Shown piece by piece: positions 1-5,896 of a stretch of 6,631 nt of DNA. Location: assembly GCA_028706895.1 (NCBI GenBank), contig JAQTVG010000057.1, positions 1 to 6,631 of the forward strand. Reading direction: 5' to 3'. A program made the translations under genes and the position numbers. The notes beneath the pieces are model-generated. The model saw only the letters and a list, made by a program, of their open reading frames with translations, was not told where the DNA came from and ran no database searches. The DNA comes from Candidatus Omnitrophota bacterium (GTDB taxonomy: Bacteria; Omnitrophota; Gorgyraeia; Gygaellales; Profunditerraquicolaceae). Position 1 is the stretch's first letter; every line of letters begins with the position of its first letter.

Positions 1-709
1 TGAAGCCTATTAATTCCTTAATACGGCGCAACTGCTTTAATGGCTTATTCTCCTTTAACAGCAGGATAAGCTCATCGCGCAATCTTTGCGGCTGTACCTT
101 CTCCAGCATTTTTAATCTTTTTGCCTCTCTTAAAAGCTTAAGAGTTTTAGGCTCAATCCTAAAACTATACCTTTGCTCAAACCTTATCGCCCTTAATATA
201 CGGGTAGGGTCGTCTATAAAACTTAAATCGTGCAATACGCGTATCTTTTTTGCGGCCAAATCTTTCTTGCCTCCAAAACAATCTATAAAAGTTCCAAAAT
301 CCCGGCGGTTTATGCTTACGGCCATGGCATTTATAGTAAAATCCCTCCTGATGAGGTCATCTTTCAAGGTGCCGCAAGTTACCTCAGGAAGATGCGCTGG
401 CTCCGGATAATATTCCCTGCGGGCAGTGGCTATATCAACCTTAAAATATTTGTCAATTATAAGGGTCGCGGTCCCAAACCTCCTGTGCAGGGTTAAACCG
501 GCATTTAATTTTAGGGAAAGAAGCTCCGCAAATTTTATTCCATCGCCTTCTACCACAATATCCAAATCCAGGTTATCAACTCCTAAAATTAAATCCCTCA
601 CAAATCCGCCCACTAAATAAACAGGCATACCGCAAGAAAAAGCCACATCACCGGCTACGGATATAAAATCCCGGATTTCCTTCGGAAGCTTACTTAAATA
701 TTTTTTCAT
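1..709 (-). CDS. cca: tRNA nucleotidyltransferase (CCA- or A-adding), class II poly(A) polymerase family; 3' end outside window
   Basis: Partial gene; the first 236 codons are present and it continues past base 1. Enzymes of this family add or repair the 3'-terminal CCA (or only the final A, or CC) of tRNA in the cytoplasm. Visible in the translation are the nucleotide-binding LVGGFVRDLILG (residues 32-43), the metal-binding DLD (48-50) with a third carboxylate at D92 (KVDIATARREYY), RRDFTINAMA (121-130), and DDPTRILRAIRFEQR (166-180) of the neck domain. The EYYPEP..LPEV spacing matches the subtype often fused to N-terminal DHH and CBS domains, as in A-adding enzymes of Aquifex-like systems. 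Those domains are absent here, because an in-frame TAA lies two codons upstream of the ATG. The gene starts 3 nt after xerD ends, with a GAGG ribosome site 9 nt before the ATG. Whether it adds CCA, CC or only A cannot be read from this part. Confidence 0.93.
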   Translation of the reverse strand, partial: MKKYLSKLPKEIRDFISVAGDVAFSCGMPVYLVGGFVRDLILGVDNLDLDIVVEGDGIKFAELLSLKLNAGLTLHRRFGTATLIIDKYFKVDIATARREYYPEPAHLPEVTCGTLKDDLIRRDFTINAMAVSINRRDFGTFIDCFGGKKDLAAKKIRVLHDLSFIDDPTRILRAIRFEQRYSFRIEPKTLKLLREAKRLKMLEKVQPQRLRDELILLLKENKPLKQLRRIKELIGF

Positions 710-712
710 AAA

Positions 713-1600
713 TTACGGCCTCGGGTGAAACATTTTATGTATCGCCTTAAGCCGCTCCTTGCTTATGTGGGTATAAATCTGGGTAGTAGAAATATTAGCG
801 TGCCCCAACATCTCCTGTACAGAACGCAAGTCAGCCCCTCTCTCTAATAAATGCGTGGCAAAAGAATGCCTTAATATATGAGGCCTGATGGGTTTTTTTA
901 TCCGCGCTTCTTTGGCATACCTTTTTATCATCTTCCAAAGGGACTGGCGGGATATTGTTTTACCAAACCGGTTCAGGAATAAAAGTTCGCTTTCTTTGCC
1001 TTTTAAGAGGTGCGGCCGCGCCTCGTTGAGATATTTGGAAATACTGGTTATTGCCTTTTTGCCCAAAGGCACAATCCGTTCTTTATTGCCTTTACCGATA
1101 CAACGCAAAAAACCTACATCTAAATTAACATTATCTTTCTTAAGGTTTACCGCCTCTGATACGCGCATCCCTGTAGCATAAAGAGCCTCCAGTATCGCCC
1201 TGTCCCTTATCCCCTGCGTCTGCCTGATATTCGGTTGGCTAAGAAGAGCGTCTACTTCATTAGTAGAGAGTGTCTGGGGAATTTTTTTCCACAATTTAGG
1301 CGAATCTATCAAATTGCTGGGGTCGGCCTTTAATATTCTTTCCCTTACCAAAAACCTGTATAAAGCTTTTATCGCCGCTAACCTGCGAGCGACTGAATTC
1401 GCGGAAATACCTTTATCTTTCTGGGAAAGCATAAAATCGGAAATATCATTCTTCTTGGTTAACGAAAAACTATCAATGCGCGAGGCCTTCAGGAAATCTA
1501 TATAAGCATTGATATCTTCTCTGTAAGAAATAATGGTATTGCGCGATAACCCGCGCTCAACTGATAAATAATTCAAAAAAGCTTCAGCTAATTCATTCAT
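713..1600 (-). CDS. xerD: Site-specific tyrosine recombinase XerD (XerC/XerD family)
   Basis: 295 aa, full length for the family (E. coli XerD has 298). It is a DNA-cleaving recombinase that resolves chromosome dimers at dif, normally with XerC and FtsK. The N-terminal SAM-like DNA-binding domain spans about residues 3-87 (FLNYLSVERGLSRNTIISY). The catalytic domain spans about 108-290 and has the complete active site: R146 (YATGMRVSE), K170 (GKGNKER), H241 and R244 (HILRHSFATH), H267 (LGHANISTTQ) and nucleophile Y276 (IYTHIS). These positions are each two to three residues below those of E. coli XerD, so XerD is preferred over XerC or an integrase. Some bacteria use a single Xer protein, and one protein alone cannot show which case applies. 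The ATG is 1 nt after the stop of the upstream hydrolase (TGA-A-ATG) with no clear Shine-Dalgarno, suggesting translational coupling. There is no sign of mobile-element context. Confidence 0.93.
   Translation of the reverse strand: MNELAEAFLNYLSVERGLSRNTIISYREDINAYIDFLKASRIDSFSLTKKNDISDFMLSQKDKGISANSVARRLAAIKALYRFLVRERILKADPSNLIDSPKLWKKIPQTLSTNEVDALLSQPNIRQTQGIRDRAILEALYATGMRVSEAVNLKKDNVNLDVGFLRCIGKGNKERIVPLGKKAITSISKYLNEARPHLLKGKESELLFLNRFGKTISRQSLWKMIKRYAKEARIKKPIRPHILRHSFATHLLERGADLRSVQEMLGHANISTTQIYTHISKERLKAIHKMFHPRP
719..722 (-). promoter_or_regulatory. Shine-Dalgarno GAGG of the tRNA nucleotidyltransferase gene
   Basis: GAGG on the minus strand lies inside the last codons of xerD, 9 nt before the ATG at 709. 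It supports that start and implies that the nucleotidyltransferase is translated from the same mRNA as xerD. Confidence 0.55.
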
Positions 1601-1601
1601 T

Positions 1602-2222
1602 TCAATTTATGTAGGGATTATTCTTCTTTTCTTCGCCTATCGTAGAAGACGGCCCGTGTCCCGGGTAGACGATAGTGTCGTCTCTTAATTTAAAAAGCTT
1701 ATCTTTTATTGATTTCATAAGCAATTCACTGCTTCCGCCCGGCAAATCGCTTCTGCCTATACTATGAAAAAATAATGAATCTCCGGTAAATAAAATATTA
1801 TCCTTTGGTTTCTTCATAAGCAGCGAAATGCCCCCCAGGGTATGGCCGGGAGTATGAATTACTTCTAACTGTATCTGGCCCAACTCAATATTATCTTTAT
1901 CCTCTAAAGCCCTGATTTCTGATTTTATGCTGCAATCATTCGCAAATAAAACCGACAGGTTGAGTTTAGGGTCCCCTAACATGGGAACATCATCGCGGTG
2001 TATATAAACAGGTACGCCGAATTTATCGTCACAACCGATATGGTCAATGTGGCCATGCGTATTAATTATAAACCCGGGAGTCAAGTTGTGTTTCTTTAAG
2101 GCCTGCTCTATTTTGCGTTTTTCATCTCCGGGGTCAATAATTACTGCCTTTTCATCGGGTGCAAGAGCGAGAATATAGCAATTAACCTGCATCGGCCCTA
2201 CGCTGACGGCTTCTAGTATCAT
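1602..2222 (-). CDS. Metallo-beta-lactamase-fold hydrolase, glyoxalase II-like (YcbL/GloB-related)
   Basis: 206 aa, the usual length of the short single-domain glyoxalase-II-like branch; true GloB is about 250 aa. It is probably a cytoplasmic dinuclear-metal thioesterase or hydrolase acting on S-acyl-glutathione-type or other thioesters, but the substrate is not set by sequence. The metal ligands are all present: THGHIDH (H56, H58, D60, H61), H127 in HTPGHTLGG, the bridging D148 in FTGDSLF, and H189 in YPGHGPSS. The end GEEKKNNPYIN is characteristic of this branch. No flavodiiron, persulfide dioxygenase or RNase Z signature is seen. The start overlaps the lipoprotein stop (ATGA), with a weak GAGAG 6 nt upstream, so it is probably translated by coupling. 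It is the fifth protein gene of the operon. Confidence 0.9.
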   Translation of the reverse strand: MILEAVSVGPMQVNCYILALAPDEKAVIIDPGDEKRKIEQALKKHNLTPGFIINTHGHIDHIGCDDKFGVPVYIHRDDVPMLGDPKLNLSVLFANDCSIKSEIRALEDKDNIELGQIQLEVIHTPGHTLGGISLLMKKPKDNILFTGDSLFFHSIGRSDLPGGSSELLMKSIKDKLFKLRDDTIVYPGHGPSSTIGEEKKNNPYIN

Positions 2223-2740
2223 GCCATACTCTCTTTTACTTTGTCATAAGAAAAATCGCGCAGGATATACCTCTTGATGCGTTCGGCTGCCATGCGGTTC
2301 ATCGTTAAACTTCTACCGTAGGAATCCTGTTTAATCGCGTCTTTTAAATCATTGAGCTGTTTTATATAAACATCCAGCTCTTTCTGTTTTGCTTCTTTTA
2401 AAATCCTTTTCATATCTTCCAGGTTCTTTATGGTTTCATTTACGCAGTCTACCTGTTTCTTGTTGCTTATAGTGCCTATCCCTGATAATGAGTTGATAAG
2501 TTCATCATGCCAGCTCTTCCAGTAAAGAAAATACTGGCGGTATGCCTCTTCCTTATTGGCAAAGGCGGGCTTATACTCTTCAGGCGCCAAGACAAGCTCC
2601 TGTTTTTCTTTGGCGTCTCTTTTAGATTTACGCGTAAATTTGCGCACAAAGGCATCACAACCAATTAAAGTAATTAACAAACAGTAAACGGTAACCAATA
2701 ACAAAAACTTCGTTGCTGGATTACGGGTTATGGGCTTCAT
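2219..2740 (-). CDS. Small predicted lipoprotein of unknown function with helical/coiled-coil C-terminal part
   Basis: 173 aa; I do not recognise a named family. Residues 1-27 form a lipoprotein signal peptide: a basic N-terminus (K2, R6, K11), a hydrophobic core LLLVTVYCLLITLIG, then the lipobox LIG|C with the acylated cysteine at C28. Asp follows that cysteine, which in enterobacteria keeps a lipoprotein in the inner membrane; whether that rule holds here is unknown. A basic stretch (VRKFTRKSKRDAKEKQE) and an aromatic patch (YRQYFLYWKSWHDEL, about 67-81) follow. After these comes a charged helix-rich region (about 98-140, KNLEDMKRILKEAKQKELDVYIKQL) likely to form a coiled coil. The ATG overlaps the ligA stop (ATGA) and has GGAG 8 nt upstream. 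It sits between ligA and the hydrolase in the operon. The DNA under the signal peptide is repeat-like (see the repeat entries). Confidence 0.8.
   Translation of the reverse strand: MKPITRNPATKFLLLVTVYCLLITLIGCDAFVRKFTRKSKRDAKEKQELVLAPEEYKPAFANKEEAYRQYFLYWKSWHDELINSLSGIGTISNKKQVDCVNETIKNLEDMKRILKEAKQKELDVYIKQLNDLKDAIKQDSYGRSLTMNRMAAERIKRYILRDFSYDKVKESMA
2669..2696. repeat. Degenerate 7-bp tandem units inside the lipoprotein signal-peptide coding region
   Basis: Four consecutive 7-base units can be read on the plus strand: AGTAATT, AACAAAC, AGTAAAC, GGTAACC. On the coding strand they encode the core of the signal peptide (VTVYCLLIT). The units are imperfect, so this is a degenerate array rather than a clean microsatellite. 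Confidence 0.45.
2718..2731. repeat. Two further 7-bp units at the start of the lipoprotein gene
   Basis: GGATTAC and GGGTTAT, adjacent on the plus strand, share five of seven bases and the same 7-base step as the array at 2669-2696. They encode part of the residue 3-8 region (PITRNP). On their own they would be unconvincing; they matter only beside the longer array. Confidence 0.3.
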
Positions 2741-4731
2741 TTTATCATCTCCGCGAATTCATCTTCATTAATAATCTTTATTCCTAATTTCCTGGCCGTA
2801 TCATATTTTGAGCCGGGGTTTTCCCCTATTACTACTAAATCCGTATTCCTGCTTACGCTGGAAGACGCGTTGCCGCCGGATTGCCGCACCAGCCGTTCTG
2901 CCTGGCTCCTGCTAAAGCTCTTAAGTTCCCCTGTAAAAACCAGCGTTTTGCCGGTTAAGGGAGATTTTTTTACGGGCATTATTTGCTCTTCGGCATTTAA
3001 ACCTGCTTCTTTTAGTTTCTTAAGCAGTTCTTTCGTGCTCTGTTGCGTAAAAAAATCAACAATAGACTCTGCCATAACAGAGCCCACTTCATATATGGCA
3101 TCAAGCTCTTCTTTTTTTGCCTTGATTAAACTATCCAAATTTGCAAATTTCTGCGCTAACACATAAGCCGCCTTTTCTCCGACATGCCTTATGCCTAAGC
3201 CATAGAGAAGGCGGGATAAGGGCTGCTTTTTGCTTTTTTCTATTGCGCCTAAAAGGTTCTGCGCTTTTTTGTCTTTAAATAATTCTAATTTTAAAAGGTC
3301 ATCTTTTTTTAAAAAATAAACGTCCGCAAAATCCTTGACGGCCCCCTTACGGACTAATTGCTCCACAACTGCCTCGCCCATTCCTTCTATATCCATCGCG
3401 TCTCTTGAAGCAAAATGCACCAGCCCCCGCTCAAGCTGCGCCGGGCAAGACGGATTAATACAGCGATAAGCCACATCCTCTTCTTTCTCTTTTACAACCT
3501 TGCTCTTGCATACAGGGCAATTTTTAGGGGTTATAAAGGCGTGCCTGCCATTATTCTGCACAACCTTGATTATTTTAGGGATTACTTCGCCTGCCCGCTC
3601 AATCAAAACACGGTCGCCTTCTTTTACATTAAGGCGCTTAATCTCGTCAAAATTATGGAGCGTCGCATGTTTAATTATTACTCCTGCGCAGGCGACTGGC
3701 TTAAGTTTTGCCACGGGGGTAATCACGCCTGTCCTGCCTACCTGAGGTATAATCTCCAAAACTTCTGTAGTTGCCTGCTCGGCAGGATACTTATATGCCA
3801 CTGCCCAGCGCGGGCTCTTTAAAGTAAAACCCAGCTTCTTCTGCCAGGATAAACTATTTACCTTAACCACAATACCATCTATGTCATAAGTTATTTTCTC
3901 CTTTTTCTTATGCCAGGCCTCGCAGTAATTTATCACCTCATCTAAATTATTGCAAAGCTTGGAATGCGGGTTTGCGCGCATGCCCCATTCTTTTAGCATA
4001 TTCAAGAAATCCCACTGGGTTGGAATATCCAAACCCTTGCATTCGCCTAAAGAATGAGCAAAAAAATTAAGCCTCCTTTTAGCGACCAGGCCCGCATCAA
4101 GAAGTTTTAAAGAACCGCTGGTGGCGTTACGGGGATTAGCGAATAATATTTCCCCCGAGCCTTCTCTTTCTTTATTAAGTATATCAAAATCCTTTTTCTC
4201 CATATAAACTTCACCGCGGATTTCAATAAAATCAGGTATATTTTCCCCTAATAAAACTAAAGGTATGGCTCGTATAGTCTTTATGTTCTGCGTGACATCT
4301 TCTCCAGATTCTCCATCACCCCGCGTAGCGCCGATAGATAAGGCGCCTTTTTCATAAGTAATATTTGCGCTTACCCCGTCAATCTTAAGCTCTACGACAT
4401 ATTCAATTTTTTCGCCCGTTTTTAGGCCTTTACGCACGCGTTCATCCCAATCACGCAATTCATCATAAGAATAAGTATTATCCAGGGAAAACATCTTTTG
4501 TTTATGCTTTACCGCCTCAAATCCTTCAAGAATACCTCCGCTTACCCTTATGGTAGGAGAATCTTTTGTTTTGAACTGCGGGTATTTATCTTCTAACCCT
4601 TTAAGCTTCCTCATTAAATCATCATACTCTTTATCCGAAACCTCCGGTTGGGAGAGGACATAATATAGATAATCGTGGCGGCGGATTTTTGTCTTTAGCC
4701 TCTCTATCTCTTTTTTTATTTCTGTATGCAT
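2737..4731 (-). CDS. ligA: NAD+-dependent DNA ligase LigA
   Basis: 664 aa, full length (typically 650-700). It seals 5'-phosphate/3'-OH nicks in duplex DNA during replication and repair, using NAD+ as the AMP donor. All domains are present in order: Ia NAD+-binding (YYVLSQPEVSDKEYDDLM, about 23-40); adenylation domain with the AMP-accepting lysine K116 in ELKIDG, plus ATRGDGESGEDVT, IRGEVYM, FANPRNATSGSL and YDIDGIVVK; OB fold (about 318-400, VGRTGVITPVAKL, GEVIPK); a zinc finger with C405, C408, C424 and C429; helix-hairpin-helix region (about 440-585); and a C-terminal BRCT domain (about 591-664, LTGKTLVFTGEL...GGNASSSVSRNTDLVV). No key residue is missing. The ATG is the first start after an in-frame TAA (TAA-GCC-ATG) that also ends the upstream phosphoesterase; GAAGG lies 10 nt before it. 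It is the largest gene of the operon and presumably its essential member. Confidence 0.98.
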   Translation of the reverse strand: MHTEIKKEIERLKTKIRRHDYLYYVLSQPEVSDKEYDDLMRKLKGLEDKYPQFKTKDSPTIRVSGGILEGFEAVKHKQKMFSLDNTYSYDELRDWDERVRKGLKTGEKIEYVVELKIDGVSANITYEKGALSIGATRGDGESGEDVTQNIKTIRAIPLVLLGENIPDFIEIRGEVYMEKKDFDILNKEREGSGEILFANPRNATSGSLKLLDAGLVAKRRLNFFAHSLGECKGLDIPTQWDFLNMLKEWGMRANPHSKLCNNLDEVINYCEAWHKKKEKITYDIDGIVVKVNSLSWQKKLGFTLKSPRWAVAYKYPAEQATTEVLEIIPQVGRTGVITPVAKLKPVACAGVIIKHATLHNFDEIKRLNVKEGDRVLIERAGEVIPKIIKVVQNNGRHAFITPKNCPVCKSKVVKEKEEDVAYRCINPSCPAQLERGLVHFASRDAMDIEGMGEAVVEQLVRKGAVKDFADVYFLKKDDLLKLELFKDKKAQNLLGAIEKSKKQPLSRLLYGLGIRHVGEKAAYVLAQKFANLDSLIKAKKEELDAIYEVGSVMAESIVDFFTQQSTKELLKKLKEAGLNAEEQIMPVKKSPLTGKTLVFTGELKSFSRSQAERLVRQSGGNASSSVSRNTDLVVIGENPGSKYDTARKLGIKIINEDEFAEMIK
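2749..2752 (-). promoter_or_regulatory. Shine-Dalgarno GGAG of the lipoprotein gene
   Basis: GGAG on the minus strand, 8 nt before the ATG at 2740 and inside the last codons of ligA. It is the clearest ribosome site in the operon. It confirms the overlapping ATGA start and shows that the lipoprotein can be initiated independently of ligA termination. Confidence 0.6.
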
Positions 4732-4734
4732 GGC

Positions 4735-5463
4735 TTATCTGCCTTCAAGGAGCCTTTCACCTTCAAAACCGGGGAGGCCGCTATCCATTATCTTTTTTCT
4801 GGCGCTTTCAATATCGTAATTTATTCTTTTTATCTGGACGCTCTTTTCCTTCGTATCATATACGCAGTATGCCGCCTCTGGATTGCCGTCGCGCGGCTGG
4901 CCGACACTACCGACATTTATGATATATTTGTTGTTTTCTTCAATATTAATCTCGCCGGCCCTGCCGCAAGATATGCCGCCATCTTTGTATTTGATGAATA
5001 CCTCCGGGACATGCGTATGCCCCACAAAACAAATACCGGCCTCTAACAGCTCAAAAGTCCCGGAAGCAATATAACTGTCGGTCATATAATTAAAATCTCC
5101 GGGCGCATCCAAAGTGCCGTGCACCATAGCTAAATCTTCGTTTTTATAGATAAGCGGTAATCCTTCTAAGAAATGTATATCCTCTTGGCTTAAATTGCGC
5201 TTAGTCCAGGATATCGCTTTTTTGGCGAGCGGATTAAAATAATCCGAGGAGAATAAATTGACGCTTGCCCAATCATGGTTTCCGGCAACAGTAACCTTAG
5301 CAAGCATTTCTATTTTTTTGATGCATTCTGCGGGATTCGCCGCGTAGCCGACAATATCGCCTACGCACAGGTATTTATCTATTTTTTCTTTTTTGTAAGC
5401 TTCTATAACCGCATCCAGGGCTTCTAAATTAGAATGGACATCGGAAAAAATACCGTAGCGCAT
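4735..5463 (-). CDS. Calcineurin-like metallophosphoesterase (YfcE/ApaH-like superfamily)
   Basis: 242 aa soluble protein with no signal peptide. The two-metal phosphoesterase signature is complete: DVH (D8, H10), GDIVGY (G35, D36), GNHD (N62, H63, D64), H115 in MVHGT and GHTH (H149, H151). INVGSVGQPRDGNP (about 182-194) is the conserved strand-turn after the last metal ligand in YfcE-like proteins. The family hydrolyses phosphomonoesters or phosphodiesters; the substrate here cannot be predicted. It is longer than minimal YfcE/MJ0936-type enzymes (about 165-185 aa), the extra lying mainly between GNHD and MVHG (about 65-112) and at the C-terminus. The start abuts the acylphosphatase stop directly (TAG|ATG) with no clear Shine-Dalgarno, so initiation is probably coupled. 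Three nucleotides separate it from ligA. Confidence 0.92.
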   Translation of the reverse strand: MRYGIFSDVHSNLEALDAVIEAYKKEKIDKYLCVGDIVGYAANPAECIKKIEMLAKVTVAGNHDWASVNLFSSDYFNPLAKKAISWTKRNLSQEDIHFLEGLPLIYKNEDLAMVHGTLDAPGDFNYMTDSYIASGTFELLEAGICFVGHTHVPEVFIKYKDGGISCGRAGEINIEENNKYIINVGSVGQPRDGNPEAAYCVYDTKEKSVQIKRINYDIESARKKIMDSGLPGFEGERLLEGR

Positions 5464-5736
5464 CTAAAATTTAATCTTGAAATCTTTAAATTCTCCAGTA
5501 GCTGCCAGCCACTGGGTATTCGTGTCCTGAATGTATTTTGAGAAATAGTGGCTGATTCTTTCTAAAAATTCTTTCAGCCGTTCTTCTTCCGCTTCCGCTG
5601 TTACCTCAACCCTGCCGTCATCCAGATTCCGCACCCATCCGGCAACACCCAGTTTCAGGGCAATCTCTTCAGTAGTAAAACGAAAACCTACGCCCTGCAC
5701 CTGTCCGCTATAATATACGTGGATTTGCTTTTTCAC
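5464..5736 (-). CDS. acyP: Acylphosphatase
   Basis: 90 aa from a GTG start, the normal size of the family. It hydrolyses the carboxyl-phosphate bond of acyl phosphates (acetyl phosphate, 1,3-bisphosphoglycerate and similar) in the cytoplasm. The signature GQVQGVGFRFTTEEIALKLG is followed by GWVRNLDDGRVEV. Counting from the GTG, catalytic R19 (phosphate binding) and N37 are in place, close to R23 and N41 of animal acylphosphatases. The open frame extends upstream to a GTG at 5769, but those 11 residues (MVQVHSPRPKF) are simply the T arm and acceptor stem of the tRNA-Pro gene translated, so I reject that start. The chosen GTG lies 6 nt after the encoded CCA end and has no Shine-Dalgarno. It is the first protein gene after the tRNA. 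Confidence 0.9.
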   Translation of the reverse strand: MKKQIHVYYSGQVQGVGFRFTTEEIALKLGVAGWVRNLDDGRVEVTAEAEEERLKEFLERISHYFSKYIQDTNTQWLAATGEFKDFKIKF

Positions 5737-5742
5737 AAATTT

Positions 5743-5820
5743 TGGTCGGGGCGAGTGGACTTGAACCACCGACCTCAGCGTCCCGAACGCTGCGCTCTAG
5801 CCAAACTGAGCCACGCCCCG
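5743..5820 (-). tRNA. tRNA-Pro, anticodon CGG, CCA end encoded
   Basis: 78 nt including the encoded CCA. Read by hand: acceptor stem CGGGGCG/CGCCCCG (5820-5814 with 5753-5747, seven perfect pairs); D arm GCTC/GAGC with loop AGTTTGGCTA; anticodon stem CAGCG/CGCTG around loop TTCGGGA; T arm GGTGG/CCACT (one G-T pair) with loop TTCAAGT; discriminator A at 5746; CCA at 5745-5743. The anticodon CGG is at 5785-5783 and reads the proline codon CCG; G37 follows it, as expected for tRNA-Pro. C1-G72 pairing and A73 fit bacterial proline tRNA. It is the first gene of the operon, with a promoter about 30 nt upstream, and needs RNase P at its 5' end. Confidence 0.97.
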
Positions 5821-5855
5821 ATAATGTTTTTCGTGTTCCTGTAATAAGATATTTG

Positions 5856-5884
5856 ATTATAACAAAAAATCGGCAGATTAGCAA
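5856..5884 (-). promoter_or_regulatory. Sigma70-type promoter of the tRNA-Pro/ligA operon
   Basis: On the minus strand, -35 TTGCTA (5884-5879, 4/6 to consensus), 17-nt spacer, -10 TATAAT (5861-5856, 6/6). The expected start is near 5850-5848, giving a leader of about 28-30 nt before the mature tRNA 5' end at 5820. It lies in the 76-nt gap after the pilin gene. No internal promoter was seen downstream, so it may serve all eight genes to the left edge. Confidence 0.75.
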
Positions 5885-5896
5885 TGATTAGACGAG

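Noticed and set aside
713..1600. Tyrosine recombinase as a sign of an integrated element next to a tRNA gene
   Set aside because: The protein is a full-length housekeeping Xer with all core residues, sits inside an operon with ligA, and the tRNA-Pro gene is more than 4 kb away with no duplicated attachment sequence seen.
3415..3822. Plus-strand open frame of 135 codons opposite ligA, and similar plus-strand frames at 230-496, 888-1181, 2870-3166 and 4726-5046
   Set aside because: All lie opposite strongly conserved minus-strand genes, show no domain-like sequence and have no ribosome site worth noting; they are antisense shadows.
4640..4680. Search for a dif-like Xer target site near xerD (for example around ATAATATAGATAATCG)
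   Set aside because: No 28-bp site with two recognisable inverted Xer half-sites was found in the window; dif is normally near the terminus and need not be next to xerD.
5737..5769. Longer acylphosphatase starting at the GTG at 5769
   Set aside because: The extra 11 residues are the translated T arm and acceptor stem of tRNA-Pro; without them the protein is exactly the normal family length.
5862..5880. Possible terminator for the pilin gene: AATC-TGCC-GATT followed by a T run
   Set aside because: The stem is only four mostly A-T pairs and lies within the spacer of the tRNA promoter; too weak to call.
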